Below are positions 8,341 through 14,683 of a stretch of 26,976 bases of DNA, one piece after another; within the stretch, counting starts at the first letter, position 1; each line of letters starts with the position of its first letter. The translations under genes were made by a program, and so were the position numbers. The stretch lies in assembly GCA_031548545.1 (NCBI GenBank), contig JAVBQY010000030.1, forward strand, positions 1-26,976, in the 5' to 3' direction. The stretch comes from UBA932 sp031548545 (lineage in GTDB: Bacteria; Bacteroidota; Bacteroidia; Bacteroidales; UBA932). The notes below the pieces were generated by a model. That model saw only the letters and a program-made list of their open reading frames with translations, did not search any database and had not been told where the DNA came from.

Positions 8341-8374
8341 TTTGGACAAAGATAATCAAAATTTCCTACCTTAG
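8341..8374 (+). promoter_or_regulatory. Promoter of the sensor kinase/response regulator operon
   Basis: TTTG (8341-8344), a 22-nt spacer and TACCTTAG (8367-8374, one mismatch to TAnnTTTG) precede the ATG at 8392 by about 17 bp. The spacer is slightly longer than the usual 19-21 nt. Confidence 0.4.
8347..8354 (-). promoter_or_regulatory. -7 box of purQ
   Basis: Read leftwards the site is TATCTTTG, a full TAnnTTTG match, about 19 bp before the ATG at 8328. It sits inside the rightward kinase promoter, so the two promoters overlap. Confidence 0.45.
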
Positions 8375-8391
8375 CCCCTTATTTCGGATAA

Positions 8392-9339
8392 ATGAAAAGC
8401 AACACCCTCGTATTAAACCTCCTGATCCATGGTTTTGCCGCGGCCCATGCCCTTACGGCTTACCTGCTGTTTGGCACGGCCTTGGGCGATAGTGCAATTC
8501 TTACCATCCTTACTGTTGCAATGATACTGTTCATTGCCCGCCGCTATGATTTTCCGATGGATGTGATCCTTATCTTTGCTATATTATGTTGCTTGGCAGG
8601 TTTTTATCTGGGAACAACCGGCGCCGCTATCATCAAAGAGCATTTCCCCTCATTGTCGAATTATGCCCCTCAGATTACCACGGCCATTGTGACCGAACTG
8701 TTGGGTTGGACTACTTTCCTGATCGTATATTACTACGATAAATCTCACAGGAAGGCGCTGAATGTAGAGATTGTCAAAAAACAAAAAGCCCGGTTTCAAT
8801 ACAACCAGCTGAAACAGCAGCTGAATCCTCATTTTCTGTTTAACAGCCTGAATGTGCTTGACTACTTAGTATATGTAGATGCGCAGCGGGCCAGTGATTT
8901 TGTCCGTAAACTGGCCGGGATCTACCGGTATATATTAAATAAGGAGCAGGATATGCTCGTGCCTTTGCGTGATGAATTAGATTTTTCCATGGCCTATATA
9001 GACCTGCTTAAGGAGCGTTTTGACAAGGGGTTGGAGGTGCAGCTGGAGGTAGCAGAGGAGTACCTTGAAAAAAGGATTGTTCCTTGCGGCCTGCAATTAT
9101 TGGTAGAAAATGCGACCAAACACAATATAATAAGCCCTGAGACCCCGCTGTATATGCATATATTTATAGAGAACGGCCATATTGTCATGCGCAACAACCT
9201 GCAGGCGCGTATGCGGACTTATGAGTCTACGGGAGTAGGGCTGAGCAATATTTCCGGCCAGTACCAGAGTGCATTCAATAAAAAAATCACCATTCTTAAA
9301 ACGGACAAAGACTTTATTGTTAAAATACCCCTGCTTTAA
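8392..9339 (+). CDS. LytS/YehU-type sensor histidine kinase
   Basis: A 315-residue inner-membrane kinase. About four hydrophobic helices (residues 7-27, 32-49, 56-79, 94-114) are joined to a cytoplasmic kinase module of the His_kinase (LytS) type. The phospho-acceptor is H147 in QLNPHFLFNSLN. The ATP-binding N-box is LQLLVENATKHN with N240, and the glycine box is STGVGLSNI near 280. No large periplasmic sensor domain is present, so the signal is probably sensed in or at the membrane. The gene is followed after 15 nt by the LytTR response regulator, its obvious partner, and both precede the maltose module on the same strand. Family-level identification is firm; the signal is unknown. Confidence 0.87.
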   Translation: MKSNTLVLNLLIHGFAAAHALTAYLLFGTALGDSAILTILTVAMILFIARRYDFPMDVILIFAILCCLAGFYLGTTGAAIIKEHFPSLSNYAPQITTAIVTELLGWTTFLIVYYYDKSHRKALNVEIVKKQKARFQYNQLKQQLNPHFLFNSLNVLDYLVYVDAQRASDFVRKLAGIYRYILNKEQDMLVPLRDELDFSMAYIDLLKERFDKGLEVQLEVAEEYLEKRIVPCGLQLLVENATKHNIISPETPLYMHIFIENGHIVMRNNLQARMRTYESTGVGLSNISGQYQSAFNKKITILKTDKDFIVKIPLL

Positions 9340-9354
9340 TCCATCTTGTAGCCT

Positions 9355-10110
9355 ATGAAAATCCTTATTATAGAAGATGAAATTCCTGCCCAGATGCAAT
9401 TGGAGCGGTTGATTGTCAAGTATTACCCGACTTTTGAGATTGTAGGAAGACTGGCTTCTGTCCGTTCCGCCGTAGAGTGGTTGGGTTGGCATACGCCGGA
9501 CCTGATATTCATGGATGTAGAGCTTTCGGATGGCCTCTGCTTTGAAATTTTCAAGCAGACAACGATCCGTGTACCGGTCATTATTACCACCGCCTATGAT
9601 AATTATGCGGTAAAGGCCTTTAAGGTAAACACGGTGGACTATCTTTTAAAGCCTATTGCAGAAGAAGACTTTACGGAGGCGGTTGAAAAATGTTTATTGC
9701 GCCGGACGGCCCCTACTGCGGCTATTGATATGCAGTCGCTCAAACAGCTCCTGCAACCGGGTTTTAACTTTAAACAGCGCTTTACCGTAAAATTGGGAGA
9801 TCATATTATTGTGTTGAATGTGAATGATATTGCTTATTTTTGTGCAGAGGATAAGGCTACTTTCATTGTAACCCATGAAGATAAAAAATATCTATCCGAC
9901 CTAACCCTTGATGCCTTGGAAGAAGTGCTTGATCCCAAGTCATTTTTCCGTCTCACCCGCGGATGTATAGCCAATGTTCGCTCCATTGACTCCATTGTGA
10001 AATATTCTAATAGCCGGCTTAAGGTTGAATTGAAACCTGTTTATAATGAGCTTGTTTTGGTTAGCAGGGTGCGGATTCCCCTTTTTCTTGATTGGTTGGA
10101 AGGAAAGTGA
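9355..10110 (+). CDS. LytTR-family response regulator
   Basis: A 251-residue two-domain regulator. The receiver domain (about residues 2-115) has the acidic pair E7/D8, the phospho-acceptor D54 in IFMDVELSDG, T79 in ITTAYD and K99 in YLLKPI. The LytTR DNA-binding domain occupies about residues 138-248 and includes FFRLTRGCIANVRSI, a typical signature segment. Such proteins bind direct repeats upstream of their targets and activate transcription after phosphorylation. It pairs with the adjacent kinase. The next gene on the same strand, 97 bp away, is the sugar transporter, so control of the alpha-glucan genes is possible but unproven. Confidence 0.88.
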   Translation: MKILIIEDEIPAQMQLERLIVKYYPTFEIVGRLASVRSAVEWLGWHTPDLIFMDVELSDGLCFEIFKQTTIRVPVIITTAYDNYAVKAFKVNTVDYLLKPIAEEDFTEAVEKCLLRRTAPTAAIDMQSLKQLLQPGFNFKQRFTVKLGDHIIVLNVNDIAYFCAEDKATFIVTHEDKKYLSDLTLDALEEVLDPKSFFRLTRGCIANVRSIDSIVKYSNSRLKVELKPVYNELVLVSRVRIPLFLDWLEGK

Positions 10111-10128
10111 AGTTCGTCCGGGTATTTC

Positions 10129-10151
10129 TAAAGTTCATCTAACTTTATTTT
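10129..10151 (+). terminator. Weak AT-rich terminator after the two-component operon
   Basis: A 7-bp stem TAAAGTT/AACTTTA with a 5-nt loop is followed by TTTT. It lies about 20 bp after the response-regulator stop. The stem is AT-rich and the T run short, so read-through into the transporter gene is possible. Confidence 0.35.
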
Positions 10152-10164
10152 AACAATGGCTTAA

Positions 10165-10184
10165 TATTGCTAAAATTTGCAATA
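10165..10184. promoter_or_regulatory. Dyad symmetry before the sugar transporter gene
   Basis: TATTGC and GCAATA are 6-bp inverted arms around the AT-rich core TAAAATTT. The site ends 23 bp before the preferred ATG at 10208. The position suits an operator or promoter element of the transporter/phosphoglucomutase/phosphorylase operon. Near-matches to a -7 box (TAATATTG, AAAATTTG) lie within it, but none is perfect. Confidence 0.3.
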
Positions 10185-10207
10185 GCTTAACCAATGTGTG
10201 CAAACAG

Positions 10208-11521
10208 ATGAAAATTAAACCTGACCTTAATTTCTGGCAAATCTGGAATCTTAGTTTCGGCTTTTTCGGTGTCCAAATCGCCTATTCCCTGCAAAGTGCG
10301 AATATCAGCCGTATATTTGCCACCTTGGGTGCTGATCCCCACAATTTGAGCTATTTCTGGATACTGCCACCCCTGATGGGTATTATTGTGCAGCCCATAG
10401 TCGGCACCCTGAGCGACCGCACCTGGACCCGCCTGGGCCGGCGCATTCCCTATTTATTGGTGGGCGCTGTGGCGGCCGTAGCGGTAATGTGCCTTCTCCC
10501 CAATGCCGGTAGTTTCCGGTTTAGCATAGCCAACGCCATGATTTTTGGCTTAGTAGCGCTGATGCTGCTGGATACCTCTATTAATATGGCCATGCAGCCC
10601 TTCAAAATGCTGGTAGGCGATATGGTGAATGAGAAACAAAAAGGATTTGCCTACTCCATACAAAGTTTTTTGTGCAATGCCGGTAGCCTGATGGGGTATC
10701 TCTTTCCTATCTTTTTTACCTGGATCGGGATTTCCAACATTGCAGCCGAAGGGGTTGTTCCGGACTCTGTGATCTATTCTTTTTACATCGGTTCGGCCAT
10801 ACTTATATTATGTGTGATTTATACGGCCATGAAGGTGAAAGAAATGCCGCCGCGCCAATATGCCGAGTTTCATGGAATTGAAGAGCAGCAGGCCACTACT
10901 GAAAAATCGGATGTGCTGAGTTTGCTGAAAAAAGCGCCGGGCGTATTTTGGACCGTAGGCCTTGTACAATTTTTCTGTTGGGCCGCTTTCATGTACATGT
11001 GGACCTATACTAACGGTGCCATCGCCGATACCATTTGGGGAACCACAGACGTGAAGTCGGCGGACTACCAGACTGCCGGCAACTGGGTAGGGGTATTGTT
11101 TGCCGTACAGGCTGTCGGATCCGTAATCTGGTCATTGGTATTGCCTTTGTTTAAATCTTACAGGACCGGCTATGCCGTGAGTTTACTTATAGGAGCGGCC
11201 GGTTTCATTTCCACCCTGTTTGTACATGACCAATACCTGCTCTTTGGCTCTTATTTCCTTATAGGTTGCGCCTGGGCCGCTATGCTGGCCATGCCGTTTA
11301 CCATCCTGACCAACTCCCTCTCCGGAAAAAATATGGGCGCTTACCTGGGTTTGTTCAATGGCACGATTTGTGTGCCGCAAATTGTAGCGGCTTTGTTGGG
11401 CGGCGTATTCCTCTCCCTGCTGGGAAGCGTTCAGGTACACATGCTGGTGTTGGCCGGTATTTTACTGTTGCTTGGTGCGGTGGCTGTTGCTTTCGTTAAA
11501 GATAAAAAAGTACGTGCATAA
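10208..11521 (+). CDS. SLC45/GPH-like MFS sugar transporter, probably maltose importer
   Basis: A polytopic inner-membrane carrier of 437 residues with about 12 helices. The start region FWQIWNLSFGFFGVQIAYSL and the loop motif GTLSDRTWTRLGRRIPYL (MFS motif A) are typical of Bacteroidota SLC45-like carriers found in alpha-glucan loci, which import maltose or related disaccharides with protons. A GTG at 10196 would add four residues (VCKQ). The ATG at 10208 is preferred because it precedes the usual MKIKP start. The next gene begins 3 nt after the stop, so the transporter, beta-phosphoglucomutase and maltose phosphorylase form one operon. This matches uptake of maltose followed by phosphorolysis. 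Substrate is inferred from the neighbours. Confidence 0.85.
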   Translation: MKIKPDLNFWQIWNLSFGFFGVQIAYSLQSANISRIFATLGADPHNLSYFWILPPLMGIIVQPIVGTLSDRTWTRLGRRIPYLLVGAVAAVAVMCLLPNAGSFRFSIANAMIFGLVALMLLDTSINMAMQPFKMLVGDMVNEKQKGFAYSIQSFLCNAGSLMGYLFPIFFTWIGISNIAAEGVVPDSVIYSFYIGSAILILCVIYTAMKVKEMPPRQYAEFHGIEEQQATTEKSDVLSLLKKAPGVFWTVGLVQFFCWAAFMYMWTYTNGAIADTIWGTTDVKSADYQTAGNWVGVLFAVQAVGSVIWSLVLPLFKSYRTGYAVSLLIGAAGFISTLFVHDQYLLFGSYFLIGCAWAAMLAMPFTILTNSLSGKNMGAYLGLFNGTICVPQIVAALLGGVFLSLLGSVQVHMLVLAGILLLLGAVAVAFVKDKKVRA

Positions 11522-11524
11522 ACT

Positions 11525-12178
11525 ATGATAAAAGCTTGTTTGTTCGATCTTGACGGCGTATTGGTTGATACGGCCAAATACCATTACCAGGCCTGGAAAC
11601 AACTGGCCGAAGAACTGGGATTTTATTTTTCCGTACATGATAATGAACGCCTGAAAGGGGTGAGCCGTATGGCTTCTTTGGACATCCTGCTGGAAGTAGG
11701 CCGCATAACAGGCAAGAGTGAGCAGGAAAAGTTGGATATGGCCGCCCGGAAAAACCAATGGTACCTGGACCATATCACTAAAATGACACCGGAAGAAATT
11801 CTTCCCGGGGTCTTGGATTTTTTACAGCAGTTGAAAGACCGGGGAGTTAAAATAGCCCTTGGATCGGCCAGTAAGAATGCCGGTATTATTCTCGACCGTG
11901 TGGGCATTACGCCCTTGTTCGACGCCGTGATTGACGGGAATAAAGTCTCCAGGGCCAAACCTGACCCCGAAGTATTTTTGGCCGGTGCCGGAGCGCTTCA
12001 ATTTTCCGCTGACGAATGTGTGGTGTTTGAAGATGCCGCCGCCGGTATTGCCGCCGCTATCAGCGCCGGTATGAAAAGCGTGGGAGTCGGTGATCCTGAT
12101 ATTCTTTACCGCGCCACGGTGGTTATACCCGGCTTTGCCGGCCTCCGCTGGTCCGACCTGCAGTCCCGTATTTCCTAA
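11525..12178 (+). CDS. pgmB: Beta-phosphoglucomutase
   Basis: A 217-residue HAD-superfamily enzyme that converts beta-glucose-1-phosphate to glucose-6-phosphate through beta-glucose-1,6-bisphosphate. The nucleophile D8 and general acid D10 lie in FDLDGVLVDTAKYH, followed by the cap domain (about 17-90) with the substrate-binding stretch ERLKGVSRMASLD. The HAD motifs II-IV are present: S114 in GSAS, K145 in AKPDP, and E169/D170 in VFEDAAAG. The length equals the usual family length. It is 3 nt behind the transporter and 21 nt before the GH65 phosphorylase, whose product is its substrate. This neighbourhood supports the specific call over a generic HAD phosphatase. Confidence 0.93.
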   Translation: MIKACLFDLDGVLVDTAKYHYQAWKQLAEELGFYFSVHDNERLKGVSRMASLDILLEVGRITGKSEQEKLDMAARKNQWYLDHITKMTPEEILPGVLDFLQQLKDRGVKIALGSASKNAGIILDRVGITPLFDAVIDGNKVSRAKPDPEVFLAGAGALQFSADECVVFEDAAAGIAAAISAGMKSVGVGDPDILYRATVVIPGFAGLRWSDLQSRIS

Positions 12179-12199
12179 TTCATTAATATCCTAACCTCC

Positions 12200-14407
12200 A
12201 TGAATCCTCATATCACAACCCATCCCTGGAAAATTATAGAAACCCGCTTTGATAAGACCCGTGTGAAAGCGGCGGAAAGTCTCTTCAGCCTTGGTAACGG
12301 CATCATGGGACAGCGGGCCAATTTTGAGGAAAATTACAGCGGAGCCACCCTGCCCGGCAGCTATATCGGTGGCGTATATTACCCGGATAAAACCCGTGTG
12401 GGCTGGTGGAAGAACGGTTACCCCGAATATTTTGCCAAGGTACTCAACTCGGCCTTCTGGATCGGTATTGAAGTAAAAGTGAATGGTGAAGACCTCGACC
12501 TGAATACCGCTGTGGTGAAAGAATTCTACCGGGAATTGGATATGCAGCACGGCCTACTCACCCGCCGCTTTATTGCGGAGATGCCCGGCGGACTGCAGCT
12601 TTCGGTAGAGGCCGTACGCTTTGTGAGCATGGTACGCACCGACCTGGGCGCTATCAGCTATACCGTGCAATTGCTTAACGGCAATGCGGTGGTGGAGCTG
12701 ACCCCTTATACCCACGCCGATGTAAAAAATGAAGATGCCAATTATGACGAAAAATTTTGGGATTTTGTAGCACAATCAGCTACTCCCACGGAGGCCCATG
12801 TGATCATGCGCACCCGTAAAACCGATTTTTCCGTATGCTGGCACAGCACGTACAACCTGTCTGTAAACGGCAAGCCTGCAACCGAAGCCTTTAGCCCTGT
12901 GGAACGGCATGCTTGGGTTGGCGCTACAGTGAAAATCAACGCCAAAAAAGACGATCGGCTGACCCTCTGTAAATATACGGGCATCACCTCCTCCCTGAAC
13001 CATGCCCCCGAAGAACTGGCCGCTGCCGCACGGCAGGTTGCGGCAGAAGCACGGCAAGCCGGCTTCCCGGCCCTCTTTGACGAACAGTGCCGGGCCTGGG
13101 AAGAAAAATGGAGCCACTGCGATGTGGAAGTCGGTGGTGACGACCAGGCGCAGCAAGGCATACGTTTCTGTATATTTCAATTACTGCAAACCTATACCGG
13201 AAAAGATACCCGGCTGAATGTCGGCCCCAAAGGGTTTACCGGCGAAAAATACGGCGGAAGCACCTATTGGGATACCGAAGCCTATTGCATCCCCTTCTAT
13301 TTGGCCACAGCCGGAGACAAGGTGGCCCGTGAATTGCTCCGTTACCGCCACAATCAGTTGCCCAAGGCCATAGAAAATGCCGGAAAGCTCGGATTCACCG
13401 GTGGCGCCGCCCTTTATCCCATGGTTACCATGAATGGTGAAGAGTGCCATAATGAATGGGAAATCACGTTTGAAGAAATACACCGCAACGGCGCCATCGC
13501 TTACGCCATATTCAACTATATCCGTTATACGGGTGACCACAGCTATCTTGCGGAGTACGGACTGGAAGTGCTGATTGGTATCTCCCGCTTCTGGGCCCAG
13601 CGCATCACCTGGAGCGAAGCGCGCGGCAAATACGTAATGTTGGGCGTTACCGGCCCCAATGAATACGAAAACAACGTTAACAACAACTGGTACACCAACT
13701 ACATTGCCTGCTGGTGCCTGCGTTATACCCACGAAAGCATGCTGCAGGTGAAAGCCGCAGATGCAGCCCGTTATGCAGAAATCCTCCGCCTGACCCGTTT
13801 TGATGAATTAAAAGAATGGGCGCACTGGACGGATATTACGGAAAAAATGCACTTCCCTGAAGATGCAAACCGGGGTATCTTCCTGCAGCAAGACGGTTAC
13901 CTGGATAAAGAGCAGATCCTGGTCAAAGACCTTGATCCCGCACAGCGCCCCTTGAATCAAAAATGGAGCTGGGACCGCATTCTCCGCTCCTGCTTCATCA
14001 AACAGGCGGACGTATTGCAAGGCATCTACTTCTTCGAAGACGATTTTGATCCGGAGACCATCCGCCGTAATTTTCATTTCTATGAAGAGCGTACGGTGCA
14101 TGAATCCTCCCTTTCTCCCTGTGTGCACACCATTCTGGCCGCTAAAATCGGTGATATGGAGAAAGCCTACGAACTCTACCTGCGTACCTCGCGTCTCGAC
14201 CTTGATGACTACAATAAAGAAGTAGACGAAGGCTTGCATATTACCAGTATGGCCGGTTCCTGGCTCGCCGTTATTCAGGGTTTTGCCGGCATGCGGGTGA
14301 AAGAGGATAAGCTAAGCTTTGATCCCAAATTGCCGGATCATTGGACCAGCCTGTCATTCAAAGTCAACTTCCGCGGCGAAGTGGTAGACTTTAAAGTAAC
14401 TAAATAA
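12200..14407 (+). CDS. mapA: GH65 maltose phosphorylase
   Basis: A 735-residue cytosolic enzyme of glycoside hydrolase family 65. It should split maltose with inorganic phosphate into glucose and beta-glucose-1-phosphate, with inversion. The N-terminal beta-sandwich contains ESLFSLGNGIMGQR, and the (alpha/alpha)6 catalytic barrel starts near residue 310. KYGGSTYWDTEAYCIPFY (350-367) is a typical substrate-site segment. The general acid is E488 in VTGPNEYENNVNNNWYTN. GLHITSMAGSW near 690 corresponds to the phosphate-binding loop. Some family members act on trehalose, kojibiose or nigerose; the neighbouring alpha-glucan genes and pgmB favour maltose. No signal peptide is present, as expected for an intracellular phosphorylase. 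Upstream of the ATG there is no strong Shine-Dalgarno, which is usual in Bacteroidota. Confidence 0.9.
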   Translation: MNPHITTHPWKIIETRFDKTRVKAAESLFSLGNGIMGQRANFEENYSGATLPGSYIGGVYYPDKTRVGWWKNGYPEYFAKVLNSAFWIGIEVKVNGEDLDLNTAVVKEFYRELDMQHGLLTRRFIAEMPGGLQLSVEAVRFVSMVRTDLGAISYTVQLLNGNAVVELTPYTHADVKNEDANYDEKFWDFVAQSATPTEAHVIMRTRKTDFSVCWHSTYNLSVNGKPATEAFSPVERHAWVGATVKINAKKDDRLTLCKYTGITSSLNHAPEELAAAARQVAAEARQAGFPALFDEQCRAWEEKWSHCDVEVGGDDQAQQGIRFCIFQLLQTYTGKDTRLNVGPKGFTGEKYGGSTYWDTEAYCIPFYLATAGDKVARELLRYRHNQLPKAIENAGKLGFTGGAALYPMVTMNGEECHNEWEITFEEIHRNGAIAYAIFNYIRYTGDHSYLAEYGLEVLIGISRFWAQRITWSEARGKYVMLGVTGPNEYENNVNNNWYTNYIACWCLRYTHESMLQVKAADAARYAEILRLTRFDELKEWAHWTDITEKMHFPEDANRGIFLQQDGYLDKEQILVKDLDPAQRPLNQKWSWDRILRSCFIKQADVLQGIYFFEDDFDPETIRRNFHFYEERTVHESSLSPCVHTILAAKIGDMEKAYELYLRTSRLDLDDYNKEVDEGLHITSMAGSWLAVIQGFAGMRVKEDKLSFDPKLPDHWTSLSFKVNFRGEVVDFKVTK

Positions 14408-14485
14408 GAAACTAAGAGAATAAGATAACTGTTAATACAATTCCTATGCACTGATAACCTTCATCTGTAAAGCAAGATCGCTACA

Positions 14486-14514
14486 TACCCCGGGGTAAAT
14501 AAAAAAGCCCCCGG
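14486..14514. repeat. GC-rich palindrome with alternative pairing
   Basis: TACCCCGGGGTA (14486-14497) is a perfect 12-bp palindrome. Its right half plus one C (CCGGGG, 14490-14495) can instead pair with CCCCGG (14509-14514) across an A-rich loop. There is no T run on the right, so it is not a classical terminator for mapA. Confidence 0.5.
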
Positions 14515-14554
14515 ACTTCATGCTAACGACTCTGACCCCGTTAGCGATGATTAA

Positions 14555-14568
14555 GGTGCGTACACACC
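14555..14568. promoter_or_regulatory. Near-palindromic 14-mer, copy 1 (possible operator)
   Basis: GGTGCGTACACACC is itself palindromic except at one symmetric base pair (positions 5 and 10), fitting GGTGyGTACrCACC. Copy 2 lies 47 bp downstream and is its exact reverse complement. Paired near-palindromes of this size are typical of sites for dimeric regulators such as LacI-type proteins. Confidence 0.4.
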
Positions 14569-14596
14569 AAGAACAGAGGCTTCTTAAACCTTTGTT

Positions 14597-14625
14597 TTGA
14601 CGGTGTGTACGCACCTTTATGTTTA
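14597..14625 (+). promoter_or_regulatory. Possible susC promoter
   Basis: TTG (14597-14599, within TTTTG) is separated by 18 nt from TATGTTTA (14618-14625), which has one mismatch to TAnnTTTG. Transcription would start near 14629, giving a leader of about 54 nt. The second copy of the near-palindromic 14-mer (14602-14615) fills the spacer, so a bound protein there would block polymerase. Confidence 0.35.
14602..14615. promoter_or_regulatory. Near-palindromic 14-mer, copy 2 (possible operator)
   Basis: GGTGTGTACGCACC is the exact reverse complement of copy 1 and differs from it at only two positions when read on the same strand. It lies between the putative -33 and -7 elements of susC. Confidence 0.4.
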
Positions 14626-14639
14626 ACAGTCAGAGGCTA

Positions 14640-14647
14640 CAAAGATA
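14640..14647 (-). promoter_or_regulatory. Leftward -7 box facing the nested dyad
   Basis: Read leftwards the site is TATCTTTG, a full TAnnTTTG match. Transcription would start near 14636 and run through the nested dyad away from susC. The matching -33 TTTG is not seen. It may be fortuitous or may drive an antisense or small RNA. Confidence 0.3.
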
Positions 14648-14683
14648 GATGAAAAAAACTAATTATAACCTAAATATTATTTT

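Larger units (their letters stand above)
14530..14635. repeat. Nested dyad of about 106 bp upstream of susC
   Basis: Four sets of complementary arms nest around one centre: CTCTGAC (14530-14536) with GTCAGAG (14629-14635), GTTA (14540-14543) with TAAC (14624-14627), a perfect 16-bp pair AAGGTGCGTACACACC (14553-14568) with 14602-14617, and an inner 10-bp stem AGAACAGAGG (14570-14579) with CCTTTGTTTT (14589-14598, two G-U pairs). The apical loop has 9 nt. As RNA it would fold into one long hairpin from either strand. It could be a structured leader, an antisense RNA template, an operator region or a small palindromic repeat element. The outer GTCAGAG arm overlaps the susC promoter region. Confidence 0.6.
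14408..14683. other. Gene-free spacer with multiple dyads between mapA and susC
   Basis: These 276 bp contain no supported gene. The first 75 bp show nothing notable. From 14486 on come a 12-bp palindrome, a 7-bp hairpin (GCTAACG 14522-14528 with CGTTAGC 14539-14545), a large nested dyad (14530-14635), a possible susC promoter and a leftward -7 box. The last 35 bp are an A/T-rich leader to the susC ATG without a clear ribosome-binding site. Individual parts are listed separately. Confidence 0.8.

Noticed and set aside
8329..8349. TTG start adding seven residues to PurQ
   Set aside because: It overlaps the probable -7 box, and PurQ proteins begin at the MKFGVV segment.
13181..13732. Open frame of 183 codons on the minus strand
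   Set aside because: It is antisense to the catalytic barrel of maltose phosphorylase and has no family features.
14486..14520. Terminator for the maltose phosphorylase operon
   Set aside because: The stems are convincing, but no T run follows on the plus strand; the A run would favour the other strand, where no matching upstream arm exists.
14530..14635. Insertion sequence or its ends
   Set aside because: There is no transposase frame, no clear target duplication, and the whole symmetric unit is only about 106 bp; a small non-autonomous repeat remains possible but is not shown.
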